Positions 48,342 through 59,723 of a stretch of 64,000 nt of DNA are shown piece after piece; the first letter of the stretch is position 1, and each line of letters begins with the position of its first letter. Below the pieces are notes generated by a model. The model did not search any database and was not told where the DNA came from. It saw only the letters and a program-made list of their open reading frames with translations. The stretch lies in contig JBANAY010000003.1 of NCBI GenBank assembly GCA_037952775.1, positions 4,464,001 through 4,528,000 of the forward strand. Reading direction: 5' to 3'. Source of the DNA: Clonostachys chloroleuca. Lineage: Eukaryota; Ascomycota; Sordariomycetes; Hypocreales; Bionectriaceae. Position numbers and translations under genes: made by a program.

Positions 48342-48860
48342 ATGTTTGAATTGACTAAACAACATGTCCAGTCCATTATGGATGCGGCTGCCCGAGGGTG
48401 CTGGGATCCCTTTATCGACTCAATCGATCCTGAAGTCCACTGGATGATCGGCGATCCAGCCCATGATCCGGTTATGATGACCGGAATTTATGTATAGTAG
48501 AGCATCCAATCACGGGCTAGTTCATGACTAACCACCATGTTCAGAACCTGCGCAAATGGCAAGAGGATGTGAACAAGAGAGTTTTCGGTAGGCTCTTGGA
48601 TGGTCTACAGATGCGACCGACTTCTGTCGATGTGTTTGGTCAGAAGGCTATTGTTGAGGCCGTCGGTACCGCGACTCAAAAAAATGGGAACCCATATAAC
48701 AACAGGTACGCAAATCCGGTCGGAATCAAAGACGAAGCTCACACAAGATAGGTATTGTTGGGTTATGATTTTCTCCGGGGAAACCGGGAAGGTAGTGGAA
48801 ATCAGGGAATACTTGAACACGGCACTCGTCAAGGAAGTGATGGAAACAAACGATCTTTAG
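48342..48860 (+). CDS. SnoaL/NTF2-like small enzyme (isomerase/cyclase-like)
   Basis: Three exons: 48342-48491, 48545-48705 and 48752-48860 (introns 53 and 46 bp), product 139 aa. The spliced protein has the cone-shaped NTF2-like layout: N-terminal helix (FELTKQHVQSIMDAA), DSIDPEVHWMIGDPAHDP, a KWQEDVNKRVFGRLL segment, a strand pair (SVDVFGQKAIVEAVGTATQKNG, split here by description only), and C-terminal NRYCWVMIFSGETGKV/EIREYLNTALV. This is the size and pattern of the fungal SnoaL-like proteins of secondary-metabolite clusters. Some members of that family, such as those of meroterpenoid pathways, isomerise or cyclise intermediates by acid/base chemistry without cofactor. Conserved polar residues in the pocket (H, D, W, R, E) are present. 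Which step it performs here is inference. Confidence 0.82.
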
Positions 48861-50988
48861 AAAAAGCTTTATAGCTTCTTGTGTGCTATTGAAAATGGGA
48901 ACTTTTTAGCTTCTGCTAGTGTCCAGGCGAAGGCTGGTGGTATCTGACTGGAGGGGGTGCTTCCATTGCTTCCGTAGCTACTTAGAAGTGTCTAACTACC
49001 AAAGGTCAAGCAAGTTGTCTCTAGAAACTTGACGCGCTACGCTTACGCTTAGCTCGGATCTGGGGGACCAGTGTCTTGCGTAGGAGTACTCTCCGGACCG
49101 TACGACAATAGAACAATAACTTCGTCAAAACCTAATTACAAAAGATCTATTATCCGGAATTTTAGTGCTAGATAATCCCGATTTTTGTTTTATGGTGTAT
49201 CTTCTAAATTAGTTACAGATCGTTAAACGAGAAGTGTATGAAACCATGTGTCTTTGAGCTGTGGTCTCCTTAGGTTCGTAGGGCGCTTCGAGATAGGTTG
49301 AAAGACAATCGGAGTTTTGGTTCCATAAAGAAGGCAAGCCGTGATGTGAAGTCGAGCGTGGATGTGGAAGTTGCACGTTCCGAGAAAGTGAAATGATGTA
49401 CTCACAAAGTCTCTGTTCCGCTCTGCGATTCCCTCATCATTGTTAAGCGAGTTTGTTGGCTCATCATGTCTGGCTGTATCCAATGCCAACTGGTTAGAAG
49501 CTGAAGAGTTTGCCGCAAGCTCTGGCCCAGGGAAAATCGGATCGCGTTAACAAGCCATTCCCTGGCAACCTGGCTTGATTTGATATACAGATAGACTAGG
49601 ACCTTTGTATACTCAACCCTTCCGCGTTGTAGGCATAGGTAAAGTATGTTTTGTTTGTGGGATAATTGTGTGGTGATAAATATGATGCTCTAGTACTCAT
49701 TAGCCTCTTAGTCTCACTCATAATCGCGTATCCGATGTGTTCGGATGGACCACGATAACACAGAGAGGTTTTCCGGCTATTGGAAACACCATAATTGGGA
49801 TTTGCTGACAGTTGTACTACATCTAGCTTGGGTTAGGTGGCGCTAATGTATACAGACTCTGTCTGCTAGAGGTTTGCCAGGTTGTTCTTTCGGACCTTAT
49901 CTCGTTGCCGTGTGGAAGATGACAGGTTGGTACGTCAGGGAGGGCTCCTATCATTTGGTAGTGGGCGTACTATCACAAAATATGTCAGAAATTCTTCGCA
50001 ATCTATCTCCTACTCTCACTAACTTCCATATTTTGTATTTTTTTTAAAAAAAAAAAAAAATTACGAGCAAGCTCTTGCTAGTGTGATCATATCTGATGAT
50101 ATTGGCACAGTGGCCGCGACCTTGTATTGCTACTTTTCACCGTACAACAATCGAGAAATACCTAACAAATTCACGTCCATTCCTAATGTGCGAATGCCTA
50201 AGAATTAATTGAAGAAGGGTCCGGAATATTATATTGCTTAGCTAGACGGATTTGTTCAAGAAGCAGCCTTTTTGCGAGGCAGGAGGGAGGCAGGATCGAT
50301 ATACTATAATTTTGAAGAGACAAGCAGTAATGCATACCCTATGTAATTCGGTATTCTTTACCCTCACGGCCATTTTTCCTCTCCTTGTAATGGTGAACGA
50401 CTCGCCTGGTCGAATAAGCCATTGATAGTGCTAGTAATCAAAATGTAGAGGACCCATTCTCACTTTTTTTTATATTCACCTTCGTAAGCGTCATCCTCAA
50501 CGTCCCCACACCGTAACCTCCTAAGTTCTTGAAGAACAGAGTACCGATAATATCGCACTAGTCACAGCTCGAAAAGTCCATGTTTACAGCGTTCCGTCAT
50601 TCATAACGGTAGACCGCTACCTATAGTTCAAACATGATTCAATGACGGAGGACTTTCGGCTCTACACTGACGAGAGTGGAACAATGATGTATATGCCATG
50701 TTATCAAGAGAGAAACAGCGTGAGAGAGTGTGAGAACTAAATTCATCTAAATTCAGACCCTTCCGCGTAAATTCCAAGAAATTCTCGCTTCCCAGTCTGA
50801 TTCGACTGGAGGGCATCGATGCAAAGCATTCGTCTTATAGGGTAATAGAAAGCAAATTTGGCATGGGCGGATCATGATTTACCTTCAGGGAAGTCCAGTT
50901 TCTCATCCCAATAACAATTCTGCAATTACTTTCAAATAGCTTATTCCATTCCAGGCTAACAAAGACATAGTATTTCTATTCAATGAGC
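48861..50988. other. 2.1-kb intergenic region, no supported gene
   Basis: A minus-strand frame at 49223-49489 starts MALDTARHDEPTNSLNNDEG, which looks like the unstructured N-terminus of a real protein but has no continuation that I can join, so it may be a remnant. A T/A-rich run lies at 50036-50060. No other signal. Confidence 0.3.
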
Positions 50989-52043
50989 TTACACATGGTG
51001 ACCGACCGTCATACCAGCGTCGATGGTCAGTCCGGTGCCATTGATGTAGCTCGCACTTGGGCTGCACAGGAAAATAATGTAGTCAGCGACTTCGTCGACC
51101 GCAGCCACACGCTTCAGTGGTGAGAGTGCTTGGATCATTTGCGCCATCTGAGGCGCGCGCTTCAATGTCGCATGGTTCATTGGCGTGTCAACCCAAGAAG
51201 GGCAGACGGCGTTTACGCGGATATGGATTTTGGAGCAATCTGTCGCTGTGTACCGCAAAACACTTGTCAGTACACGTAATTGCAAGAGAAAATTGGTCAA
51301 AAAGCAGAGGCAGTGGTGGGGTGGAAACTTACCAGTAGCTTTAGTGATGCCCATGATGGCATGCTTGGATGCCGTGTAGTTCAACATTCCGGGACCGGCG
51401 ACATATGAGCTAACGGATCCGAGGAGAACAATAGAGCCTCGGCCTAGGCTGCGCGTCACGTTTCCGTGGCGGCCACTGCTTGTATGCGTAATATTGTCCT
51501 GGGTAGCCATGATGTCTGTGATAGCTCGTACGAAATACACAGCGCCCTTGACGTTGGTGTCGATGGTTTTATTGAAGATATCGAGCTTCAGGTTGGGCGC
51601 AATAGCCCCAGAGAGATTCCCCATCTACATTCGGTTAATTTCCATTCACGGTAGAGAAGAAGAGTGACTAGGAGCCACTCACCCCCGCGCTATTGACAGC
51701 ATAGTCAATCCGCCCGAATTCCTTAACGGTCTTGTCGATCATCTCCTGGACCACATTCTCATTGGCCATGTCCACATTGACGACAAGAGTTTTGTACTCG
51801 GCATTGATTGCATACTTTTTGCTCTCCTCAGCAGCTTGCTGGGCTCCCTGTCCATTGATATCCGCAAAAGCGACACCTTGGACGCCAGCCTCGGCAAACG
51901 CGAACGCCGTCTCCTTCCCGATGCCAGCAGCAGCCTCCATTTAGGAGAAACGAGGTCAGTTAGGTGAAAAGGCGGCAGTGTGAAGAGTACCTACTCCGGT
52001 TATGAGGGCAAATCCGGTGTTCAGGATAACCTTGGTGGCCATG
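50989..52043 (-). CDS. Short-chain dehydrogenase/reductase, classical type; exon 1 probably frameshifted
   Basis: Classical SDR. Exons 2-4 on the minus strand are 51683-51934, 51333-51624 and 50989-51245 (introns 58 and 87 bp). They encode AGIGKETAFAFAEAGV, FADING, NVDM, NSAG, LLGSVSSYVAG, the catalytic YTASK, VNAVCPSWVDTPM and the C-terminal YINGTGLTIDAGMTVG. Exon 1 (51995-52043) should give MATKVIL-NTGFALITG and complete the TGxxxGIG motif (TGAAAGIG) across the 60-bp intron. However it is 49 nt instead of 48: the tract read as ctgaaacacc has one A too many and the frame breaks after MATKVIL. With that base ignored the protein would be 282 aa. If the extra base is real, only a product starting at the internal ATG 51940, lacking the first beta strand, could form. 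Sequencing error is possible. Confidence 0.8.
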
Positions 52044-53003
52044 CTAGTCAGATGTCCAGTTGAAAGTATAATAACTAGTAGTAAGTACAAAGTGTGTGTT
52101 TTCAGAAGACTTATTAGGCCGAACAGAGCGATTGAGGTAAGGTGTCTATATGTGGGCGTTTAGTGAGGCAGAGGGAGGCGTGAAAGGGAGGTGTAGGAGA
52201 CATCTTATATAGCTGTTGTCACTTAGTCATGGAAGTATTTGGTTCTGGACTAATCAACAATTCAATGTTCACAACCAGTGGCGCTTGTGAAAGTACATCC
52301 CCCCTTGTGGTTGAGATCCCTTTAGAAACGTGCAGTATGTAAGCTGAAAATAAGAGAAGAAGAAATAACAATGCAGCAAAAGACGGTTTCAGGACAAATT
52401 CGGTCTTGGAAAGTCCAGCTACGCCAGCGGCGAACAGCAGGCCAGACAAGACGAACGCCTGCATGTGTTCCACCTCCACGTGATCGATTGGTTGGATTCA
52501 AAAGTACTTCGCAAGTATGGATTGGGCCGCAAGGGAGAGCTTGGCACAAACCCGTCTGGGAATGGTAGATCTCAACAACTGACTAGACCTTGGACCTGGA
52601 GCAAAGTGGGCCCAGCACTCCGCTTGTCAACTGATCCAATTAGTGATGATACTGATCTCCGTCGTTTTTGACCACTACATGCGTGTCCGTTTAACGTCGG
52701 CATCCAATCCATTGCTGTCAGCTTTTAGTTTCCTGCAGCTTTAAAATGAACTCCTAGCTCCAGGCATATCAGACGAGGAGGTCCAGGTATCCACACCTCC
52801 ACACATTTTTGTATGCTAGTACCCTCTAGAGAGAGAGCTAACGTCTGCTCGAACTTGGCTTGTTCCCTAGTTCCCCCCCCCCCCCCCCCCCCCCCCCCCC
52901 CTTTTTTTTTTTTATTTTACCTGATAATATAAAAATTTATGAGAAACCTCACAAGTTCATTCACGCATTACCAGACACTAGCAGGCCAGCCAGAAACGTT
53001 ACC
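52044..53003. promoter_or_regulatory. Divergent promoter region SDR/P450 with C29-T12 tract
   Basis: Separates the minus-strand SDR and the plus-strand P450 remnant. A run of 29 C followed by 12 T occupies 52873-52913, about 90 bp before the P450 ATG. A minus-strand frame (52219-52479, 86 codons) with two hydrophobic segments (FVLSGLLFAAGVAGL and FAALLFLLLLFSAYIL) could be a small membrane protein or a chance frame; I do not call it. Confidence 0.4.
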
Positions 53004-53901
53004 ATGGAGGCAACTTTCATCGCAGTCCTTGGCCTTACCGCAGCTCTTATGTACGACTTCTACCTTTCAATGCTTCCAAAGCCAATCCCTGGTATTCAAT
53101 ATAATAAGCCTTCAGCCAAAAGACTGTTTGGAGACATCTCTGAGTTCGCGGCTCTCCAGAAGACTGGTCAAACAGCAAGAGAATTTTGGCCCAACCTTGC
53201 ATTGAATCATGCGTCTCCAGTAACACAATATTTCCTGGGGCCATTTTTGAAACCAGTTGTTGTCGTTTCGGACTTTCGTGAGGCCCATGATTTATTGCTA
53301 AGAAGGGGCAAAGACTTGGGTCGCGGCAGGGTGAACCGTGATGCCTAGCAAGGAGTTGTACCCGAACATTTTATCGGAATGGAGGGCCATGATAAGCGAT
53401 TTAAGGATTCCAAAGCTCTATTAAGAATTTTAATGACGCCAAATTTTCTCCATGAAGTTAGTACAGCTTAACCCCTCACTCTGCCCAGTTCAATATTTAT
53501 GCCTACGGCTAACCCCTTTGTAGATAAATGGCCCAGCATCATATCACAAAATCTTGGACTTTATCGAACTTTGGCAACAAAAGAGTAAGCTTTGCAAAGG
53601 TTGCCCTTTCGATGCAATGGGAGATCTTGGTGTTCTCACATATGATATGATCCTGGCAGCTGCGGTGGGGTTAGACGATAGCGAAAGCGAGACTTTCCGA
53701 CACTTGCAACTTCTTCGACCTGGGGATTTACCAGCTCTCCCACCAGACAATAAGGATGCACTATTTCAATCTCCAGAGCCTGAAGCTTCGGGGCTTCAAC
53801 AGGCCCTTCGCGCGATTGCCAGCGCTGCCGGGGCTTCCTTCACACAGCTGCAAATATCTCAGTCGGATCCATGTAGAAATGTATTGAAGCTTATGTATTA
53901 G
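53004..53901 (+). pseudogene. Cytochrome P450 pseudogene, N-terminal half only
   Basis: The ATG at 53004 (accATGG context) opens a P450 N-terminus: membrane anchor (residues 2-24), the PKPIPGIQYN proline hinge, GPFLKPVVVVSDFREAHDLL and a RGKDLGRGRVNRDA helix. An in-frame TAG (53346-53348) follows, after which the same frame continues QGVVPEHFIGMEGHDKRFK and MTPNFLHE, all normal P450 sequence. An intron (donor about 53458, acceptor 53523) leads to NGPASYHKILDFIELWQQKS, then DLGVLTYDMILAAAVGLDDSES. The frame ends at 53901, before the I helix, ExxR and the heme-binding Cys loop. About 250 residues are missing. With both a stop and a deletion, it cannot bind heme and is a dead gene. Confidence 0.85.
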
Positions 53902-54165
53902 ATTGAAGCTATGATGCTTGATCGGTAATTAATCTCCCTTAAAAATTGAAACGTTAAATCTCGAACCCCATAGTCGGGTTGTATTATTTAGAATGGGCCA
54001 CTATCTATTCCACCCTCTCAGGCTTTAAGGTTCCCATCCGTAGAGACAACTGCCAATGCAAATTGACTCGAATCTGATGCGTTCCGCACCTCAAAAGACT
54101 CGATATCAATAGTTATTTTTTTTTTGAGTTCCAGACCGGCCTGTATGCCACTTGTGAGCCACGCT

Positions 54166-54442
54166 TCAACAATACATTGGTGATTTCCTCTTTGCCATCA
54201 AGCAGGCTACCACTCGGTAGGCAGGACAGAACGCAAGCACGAAGCCGCTGGTCATGACCTATGAATAACATCCCTTGTCCGTATATTGTATATATTGTAT
54301 TTGTAAGTATGCGCAACCAACAGACGGAACTTACCAGACCGGCGACTGCCAGCCAATCGTCCCAGCAGAAGGTAGTTATACGGATCATTCTGCGAGATGT
54401 GAATGGCAGGATCACGCACACGACAGCAAAAAAGTAGCACAT
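54166..54442 (-). pseudogene. Fragment of a fungal rhodopsin-like (PTH11-related) membrane protein
   Basis: On the minus strand an exon (54335-54442) reads CYFFAVVCVIL, FTSRRMIRI and CWDDWLAVAGL, the TM2/loop signature xDDWLxxxxL of the fungal rhodopsin-like integral membrane family. A 76-bp GT-AG intron and a short exon (VMTSGFVLAF...) follow, ending at a stop at 54166. Only about 66 residues of a protein normally around 350 remain. Upstream sequence in another frame (up to 54551) may be its first exon, separated by a stop. It lies tail to tail with the P450 remnant, so both may mark one deletion junction. Confidence 0.6.
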
Positions 54443-54551
54443 CGAAATGCAATAATCGTTCTCGATAACCTCGAGTCATGAACTCAATGCCAGATAACTT
54501 GAGTTCAGATGCCATTTGACAGCTGCGAAGGCGATTTGAAAGCAAATTCAA

Positions 54552-55987
54552 ACTCTGTCAATGTTGAAAGATGCCACGTTCTTTATTTCTCTGGCATCTC
54601 AAGTCTTGAATGGGGGCGCGGGAACGTTTGTTAATTTACATGTAAAATAAATAAATAAATAAATAAATAAAACGTATCCACCGTTAGCTAAGACTGTCAT
54701 GCCCACTGGCGCACAAAAGAAGCTTCAGGACGGGTTATTTCCCGAGTAGTATCTAGCGATGTGGGCTCACAAGTTTGGTTGGGGTTATAGTTGTGATCAT
54801 CTCTCAATTGACACTTAAGGTTAGAACGAACAGGCATGTCACGGCCGCAGGGCTCATGTGCATCTGTCGCGTAGCATAGAGTTGCAGGCTACTTCGCTCT
54901 AATTTACCAAACTCTAATCAAAAGAGAAACGAGCCGTCGGCTCCGATTTGTGAAAACTTGGCCCTACCATTCTGAAAAGTTATAGAGATACCACAGAAGA
55001 ACCAATAGGGATGGATATACGATTTGACAGTGTGATTAGATCTAAGATGGGTACAGAAGAGGTGGCTAATTATCCGCTACAGCCAAATGGGTGAGACAAG
55101 AAGTGAGACATCAGCCGGAAGAGATATTTGCGGATAATATCAGACCGTAAAAAAAAGAGGGTTTAAATCACTAGGGAGCATCGACAGGGCCTTAGCGTCT
55201 CACGTCTTATGCAGCAGCTATTCTAAGCTTCGCCTCTTGTCTAGAACACGAATGCATGCTCTGTCTTGGCATTTTCCTAGTTGGGATCTGTTTAGCTACT
55301 AATTTGACTTTATTTGAATATATACATACCTACACGTGAATATGAGGCTGTAAAGAGATCTAGATTATAATAATTATTCCCTTAAAAGTAGGTAGGCTTC
55401 ACTTACTATATAAACCACATTCACTACCTTAGATAGAACCTACTCTAGACAGTTATCAATACAATCGGTACCGCTATTATTGAAACCCTAGCTCTTCGTT
55501 GCTCGCGTATTAGCTGTGGCTAGCCCAGAGACCGACATCCTGATCTGCCACCCCAGAACATCCCGATCAGCGTACCTTGTACCTCAGTGTGAGCTCAGAC
55601 GTCACACCTAGCTAATCGGGCTTCCTAAAGGACTCACTAAGCCAGCAATTTCTTGAGTAGCCTAGACTGCATTGGGAATATGCCAAGCATGCCATGTAAT
55701 AAGTGAGATGTGCTCGGGTTATCAATATACAGCAAAAAGCTTGGATAGAATAATGCATTGCGGAGTACTCTTATATTACTAAATATACAATGTAAGCAAA
55801 GAGAAAAAAATAGCACCAGGAGACAGCTTTTGCTATTTTCTTCATATTGCATAGTTTTCAGCTATAAAGAGGACGGCTACCATGGCTTTGCAAATTCTCA
55901 GATAGCTCTTAGCAATCGAGTCGGTTTTCAAGACATCTTCGGCGGCGCACCGAAAATTATAAACAAAACAAAGTCACTACACACGCG
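54552..55987. other. Intergenic, TAAA microsatellite
   Basis: An (AAAT)n microsatellite of about 7 units lies at about 54644-54672. No gene is recognised. Confidence 0.35.
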
Positions 55988-57881
55988 ATGCATCACGACA
56001 CACCATCAGTTCACGGAGTATCTCACACTTCTGTGGTAGAGCAGCAACTTACTATTAAATATGGTGATGGAGCCCCTATAACTCGCGTCAGGTGCCGAGA
56101 TACACAAATAGGCTTGGACGTCCGCGCCAATCTGCCCAACTGGCGCTGGAAATTGATTCCCATTTCAATTTTTCTAACAACCATGATAGCAGGTAAGCAT
56201 TTATAAGCCTTATATATTGGGCTTACAAGTTGAAATATTAATGGGCTAAATAATAACAGGGTACGATGTGAGCAATGTTGCAAATCTTCAGCCGTCTATC
56301 TATCGTGCCTTCGGTAACATCGAACTATTACCTTGGGTCTCTGCAGCATTTACTTTGGGTCACGCCGGTGTAACGCCTTTACTTCGCAGTTTAATGAACT
56401 TAGGCGACTTGAAGTGGTTCCAAGCAGCAACAATGATCATTTTTATTACTGGATCAGCCGTTGCTGGAGCGGCGTCAAGTGTACAAGCTCTTATTATTGG
56501 ACGCGTTCTCCTCGGTATCGGGTCATCAGGAGCATACTTGAGGTATACAAGAAACATCAATTCAAAATATTGTACATCTGACTGATATTTTTAAAAAAGC
56601 ATCCTGGTTTACAATGTGATCCTTGCCAAACCTGCAGAACACTCCAGACTCAATAGCCTTATAGGAGCCGGGTTTGCAGTGGGATTGATCCTTGGGCCAG
56701 TGGTCGGGGGAGCTTTTGCTCAGAATCAAAATACCACCTGGAGATGGGTTAGTGATACCGCGGTATTTGAAAGTCCTATTTTATGCTAATCCGAATAGGC
56801 ATTTTATATTAATATTCCAGTCACAGCTATAGCCATGGCCTTGAATATCATGTTGTATCCTACCGTCGCGCTGGCTCCTTCTGAGAGCCTGCTCGAGGGA
56901 CTACGGAGAATTGATGGAATCGGCGCCACACTTCATGTGGCGACTCTAGTTGCTTTTGATGTCGCCTGTCTCTTCTCGGGAACCGTATGGGCATGGGCTT
57001 CTGGCTCAATTGCAGCTTGGGTCATCTTCGCCACTCTATTAGTACTATATTGTCTACAACAATACTTCTGCTGGTTTACCAACCCCGAACAACGTATCTT
57101 ACCTCTGCGTGTACTGAGCAACCGGATCGGCCTGCTTGTCAGTATCGCGACCGCTTGTGCCGCCGTGGGATACTCTATCACGATATATTATATTCCTCTT
57201 TTCCTTGTCTTTACTCGTGGCGATGGACCAGTACAGGCTGCGGTCCATACCCTCCCATTTATTTGCGTTTATATTGCCACAGCAGTAATCGCAGGCTCGC
57301 TTTTTCCTGTCATTCGACGCTACGCAATATTTTATTTTATTAGCGGCCTTTTTCTCGTTGCAGGATCTGGCGCCATATTGTTCATCGATCAGACTAGCCC
57401 ATTATCTCGCCTGATGGGCATCACCGCTCTCATTGGAGCTGCGTTAGGTTTATCCTTCCAGACTGGGGCCACAGTTTTGACCCGGGCCCTTCCCACAGGC
57501 TTGCGAATTGACTCCGCTGTTATCATCAGTCTTACGCAAAACGCTTCCATCACAACATCCCTCGCCATTGCGGGATGCATATTTCAAAATGTTGGACGCC
57601 AACATCTGGAATCAGCAATTGGGAAATTTGGTTTTTCTGCCGCAGATATAAATCAGGCCCTCGCTGGCCTCGAGTCGCCGGTTTGGGCTGCAGGATCCAG
57701 CGAGGCTTCTCGACTGGCGGTGGCTGCGGTTACGACTATTCTCATACAGCTTTTCTATATAAGTCTTGCAGCAGGCTGCTTACTACTTGTTTGCGCATGC
57801 CTGATGAAATGGGAGGCTCTCAACTCTGTGAACCCTGACAATCAAGACGACCATTCAAAAGGACTTCATCCTGCTGCGTAG
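55988..57881 (+). CDS. MFS efflux transporter, DHA2/TRI12-like (14 TM)
   Basis: Plasma- or vesicle-membrane proton antiporter likely exporting the cluster product. Exons: 55988-56192, 56260-56542, 56600-56747 and 56799-57881 (introns 67, 57 and 51 bp), 572 aa. The hydrophilic N-tail (about 50 residues) leads into TM1 with LIPISIFLTTMIAGYDVSN, then LLPWVSAAFTLGH, an atypical loop 2-3 (LLRSLMNLGDLKW), and the GRVLLGIGSSGAYL segment. GFAVGLILGPVVGGAFAQN is the DHA motif C region, and WRWAFYINIP across the last intron is diagnostic for the 14-TM DHA2 families. A long exon carries TM7-14 and a short polar tail. All splice sites are frame-consistent and no damage is seen. Siderophore or toxin-type exporters share this fold; the substrate is inferred only from context. 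Confidence 0.9.
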
Positions 57882-59723
57882 TGCAGTGGCGCCTTAAAAA
57901 CATTTTCAATGGCTGGCTGTTTGTTTTACTACCTATGTTGAAGCTAGTCCCCTTTAATATACTGTTCTGAATTTTTCTTAATATAAATAAACAGTCAGAC
58001 TCTAATTGATTTCAAATTCACGCGTTTTGTTTATAGGTTCACCTACTCCTCTGAGTCACTTTGGACTGTTAACTATTCAATACATTATATTATTTTTCTT
58101 TAAAAAATCTGTCTTATACTAATAAAGTTGCCCACAGTCAGGTCGGTTAACCTCTATATCCGGCCCCATCAGAACCGTTGGCACGGCAGCAGGTATATAC
58201 TTTAGCAGTAGGCGAGCCGACAATTTCCAGTTATCAGTCGTATACTTACCTATATGACATTAAGTATATGGCAATATGATGCCGGTACCTCATGAATATC
58301 AACAAAGTAGCTAGTCAGTCGCTGGGACTTGGTCATAGCCTGCTGCGCAATACCTACTATGGTAACCCTAGTCGCAGGCTGTGTCTGCCCCCACGGTAAG
58401 AACGCTGCGGTTATACGAATCCAGAATAGAACTACGCCGCCTGATCCGAGACCGTTGAAGCAATCTCATATACCTCGCTCTGGAGTATTCTAGAAATTAC
58501 CGCATTGTCGTGCTCACTGCTGCCTCTTTGGACGTGTTGGCCTGCAAGCAGAGCCTCAATTGCACCGTCACTAGGCCCTTTGTGAATATGCTTTTTTTGC
58601 GGGCTGGAACTGCTCCGTTAGCAGCCTCGGCGAGACCGTACGCGCCAAGTAAAATAGCGTTGCCATCGCCCCAGTACGAATATTAGGCGGTTCGGCGGGT
58701 ACGATCAAGCAAGCCATGACTTCATCTGTCAGACGTCCCAGAGCTAGACTTTCCATTTCGTATATTCGAATACACCTTTCACGCATGGCAAATAGTCGGG
58801 TAATACTTTGGCTACTGACATAAGAGGCTAGCTAGGCCGAGCTCCACCATCAGAGTGCAGGTGCTTATCTAAAGAGTTCAAACTTCGCTCGTGTACCTTA
58901 GCGAAGCAGGTTCGGTTGGGGATAGAGTGGGCCTAGAATCTTGAGTCAGATTTAGGTATATGCCAAGCCCAAACGTGCATAATAGACTACCCACGCTAGA
59001 CCCCAGAACAATGGGGTGGTAGATTCTGTTGGATATGCACTCTGGACACCAACACCCTAGCCATTGGTTAGAGGGTTAAGCTTGCTCCACCGCAACAACT
59101 TGCACTTTGTACTCCGTAGGGTGGGCAATTTAAAACAACACTGCAATCTATGTCCAACGGCAAACCCGCTTATACAAGTAATTGGCACCCCTTACAATAG
59201 TAACAGTCCATTCCAAGTCTCAATTTAAACATGCTATAATCAATTGGTAGATCGAACTTCAAGGCACCGTAGGTCTAATTCAGGGCTTCAGCTAGCATAA
59301 GAATGAGTCATCCGGACGGGTCATATTAAGTTTCCGGCTCCTCGTGTCCCTAGCCTTCCTTAACCTCGCATAACTCATTTCGGAGTCAGTCATCCTCAAC
59401 CTGATGGTGGTCTGAGTCCCAAAAAAGTAGAAGCGGGTATCCTTGTTACTGACAAGGACTGTGATTAGTACTGCATTTAACTAAGTGCAAGCCCCATTGG
59501 CTATCTCCACCGCTACCACAATCCTGTGGGCACTACGGCGGATCCAAGCCACTCAAATGTAGGATTAATTGAAATTAGGGGAATGGAAGATTTAGCGACA
59601 AGTGGATCTGAATTGTGCTACTGATAGTGAAGAAATAAATATCGCAGACTATCCTCTTTATTACCTTCAAAACTATCCATTCTCCCGCCATCTTCTCTCT
59701 GCCAATATTAGGGCAAAGTCATT
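57882..59723. other. Intergenic, possible remnant of a transcription-factor-like gene on the minus strand
   Basis: Minus-strand frames at about 58450-58790 read MRERCIRIYEMESLALGRL, then ILQSEVYEIASTVSDQAA before a stop, with frames changing near 58590. The style (long amphipathic helices, EALLAGQHVQ) resembles C-terminal parts of AflR-type zinc-cluster regulators, but no motif proves it. The rest of the 1.8 kb is featureless. Confidence 0.25.
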
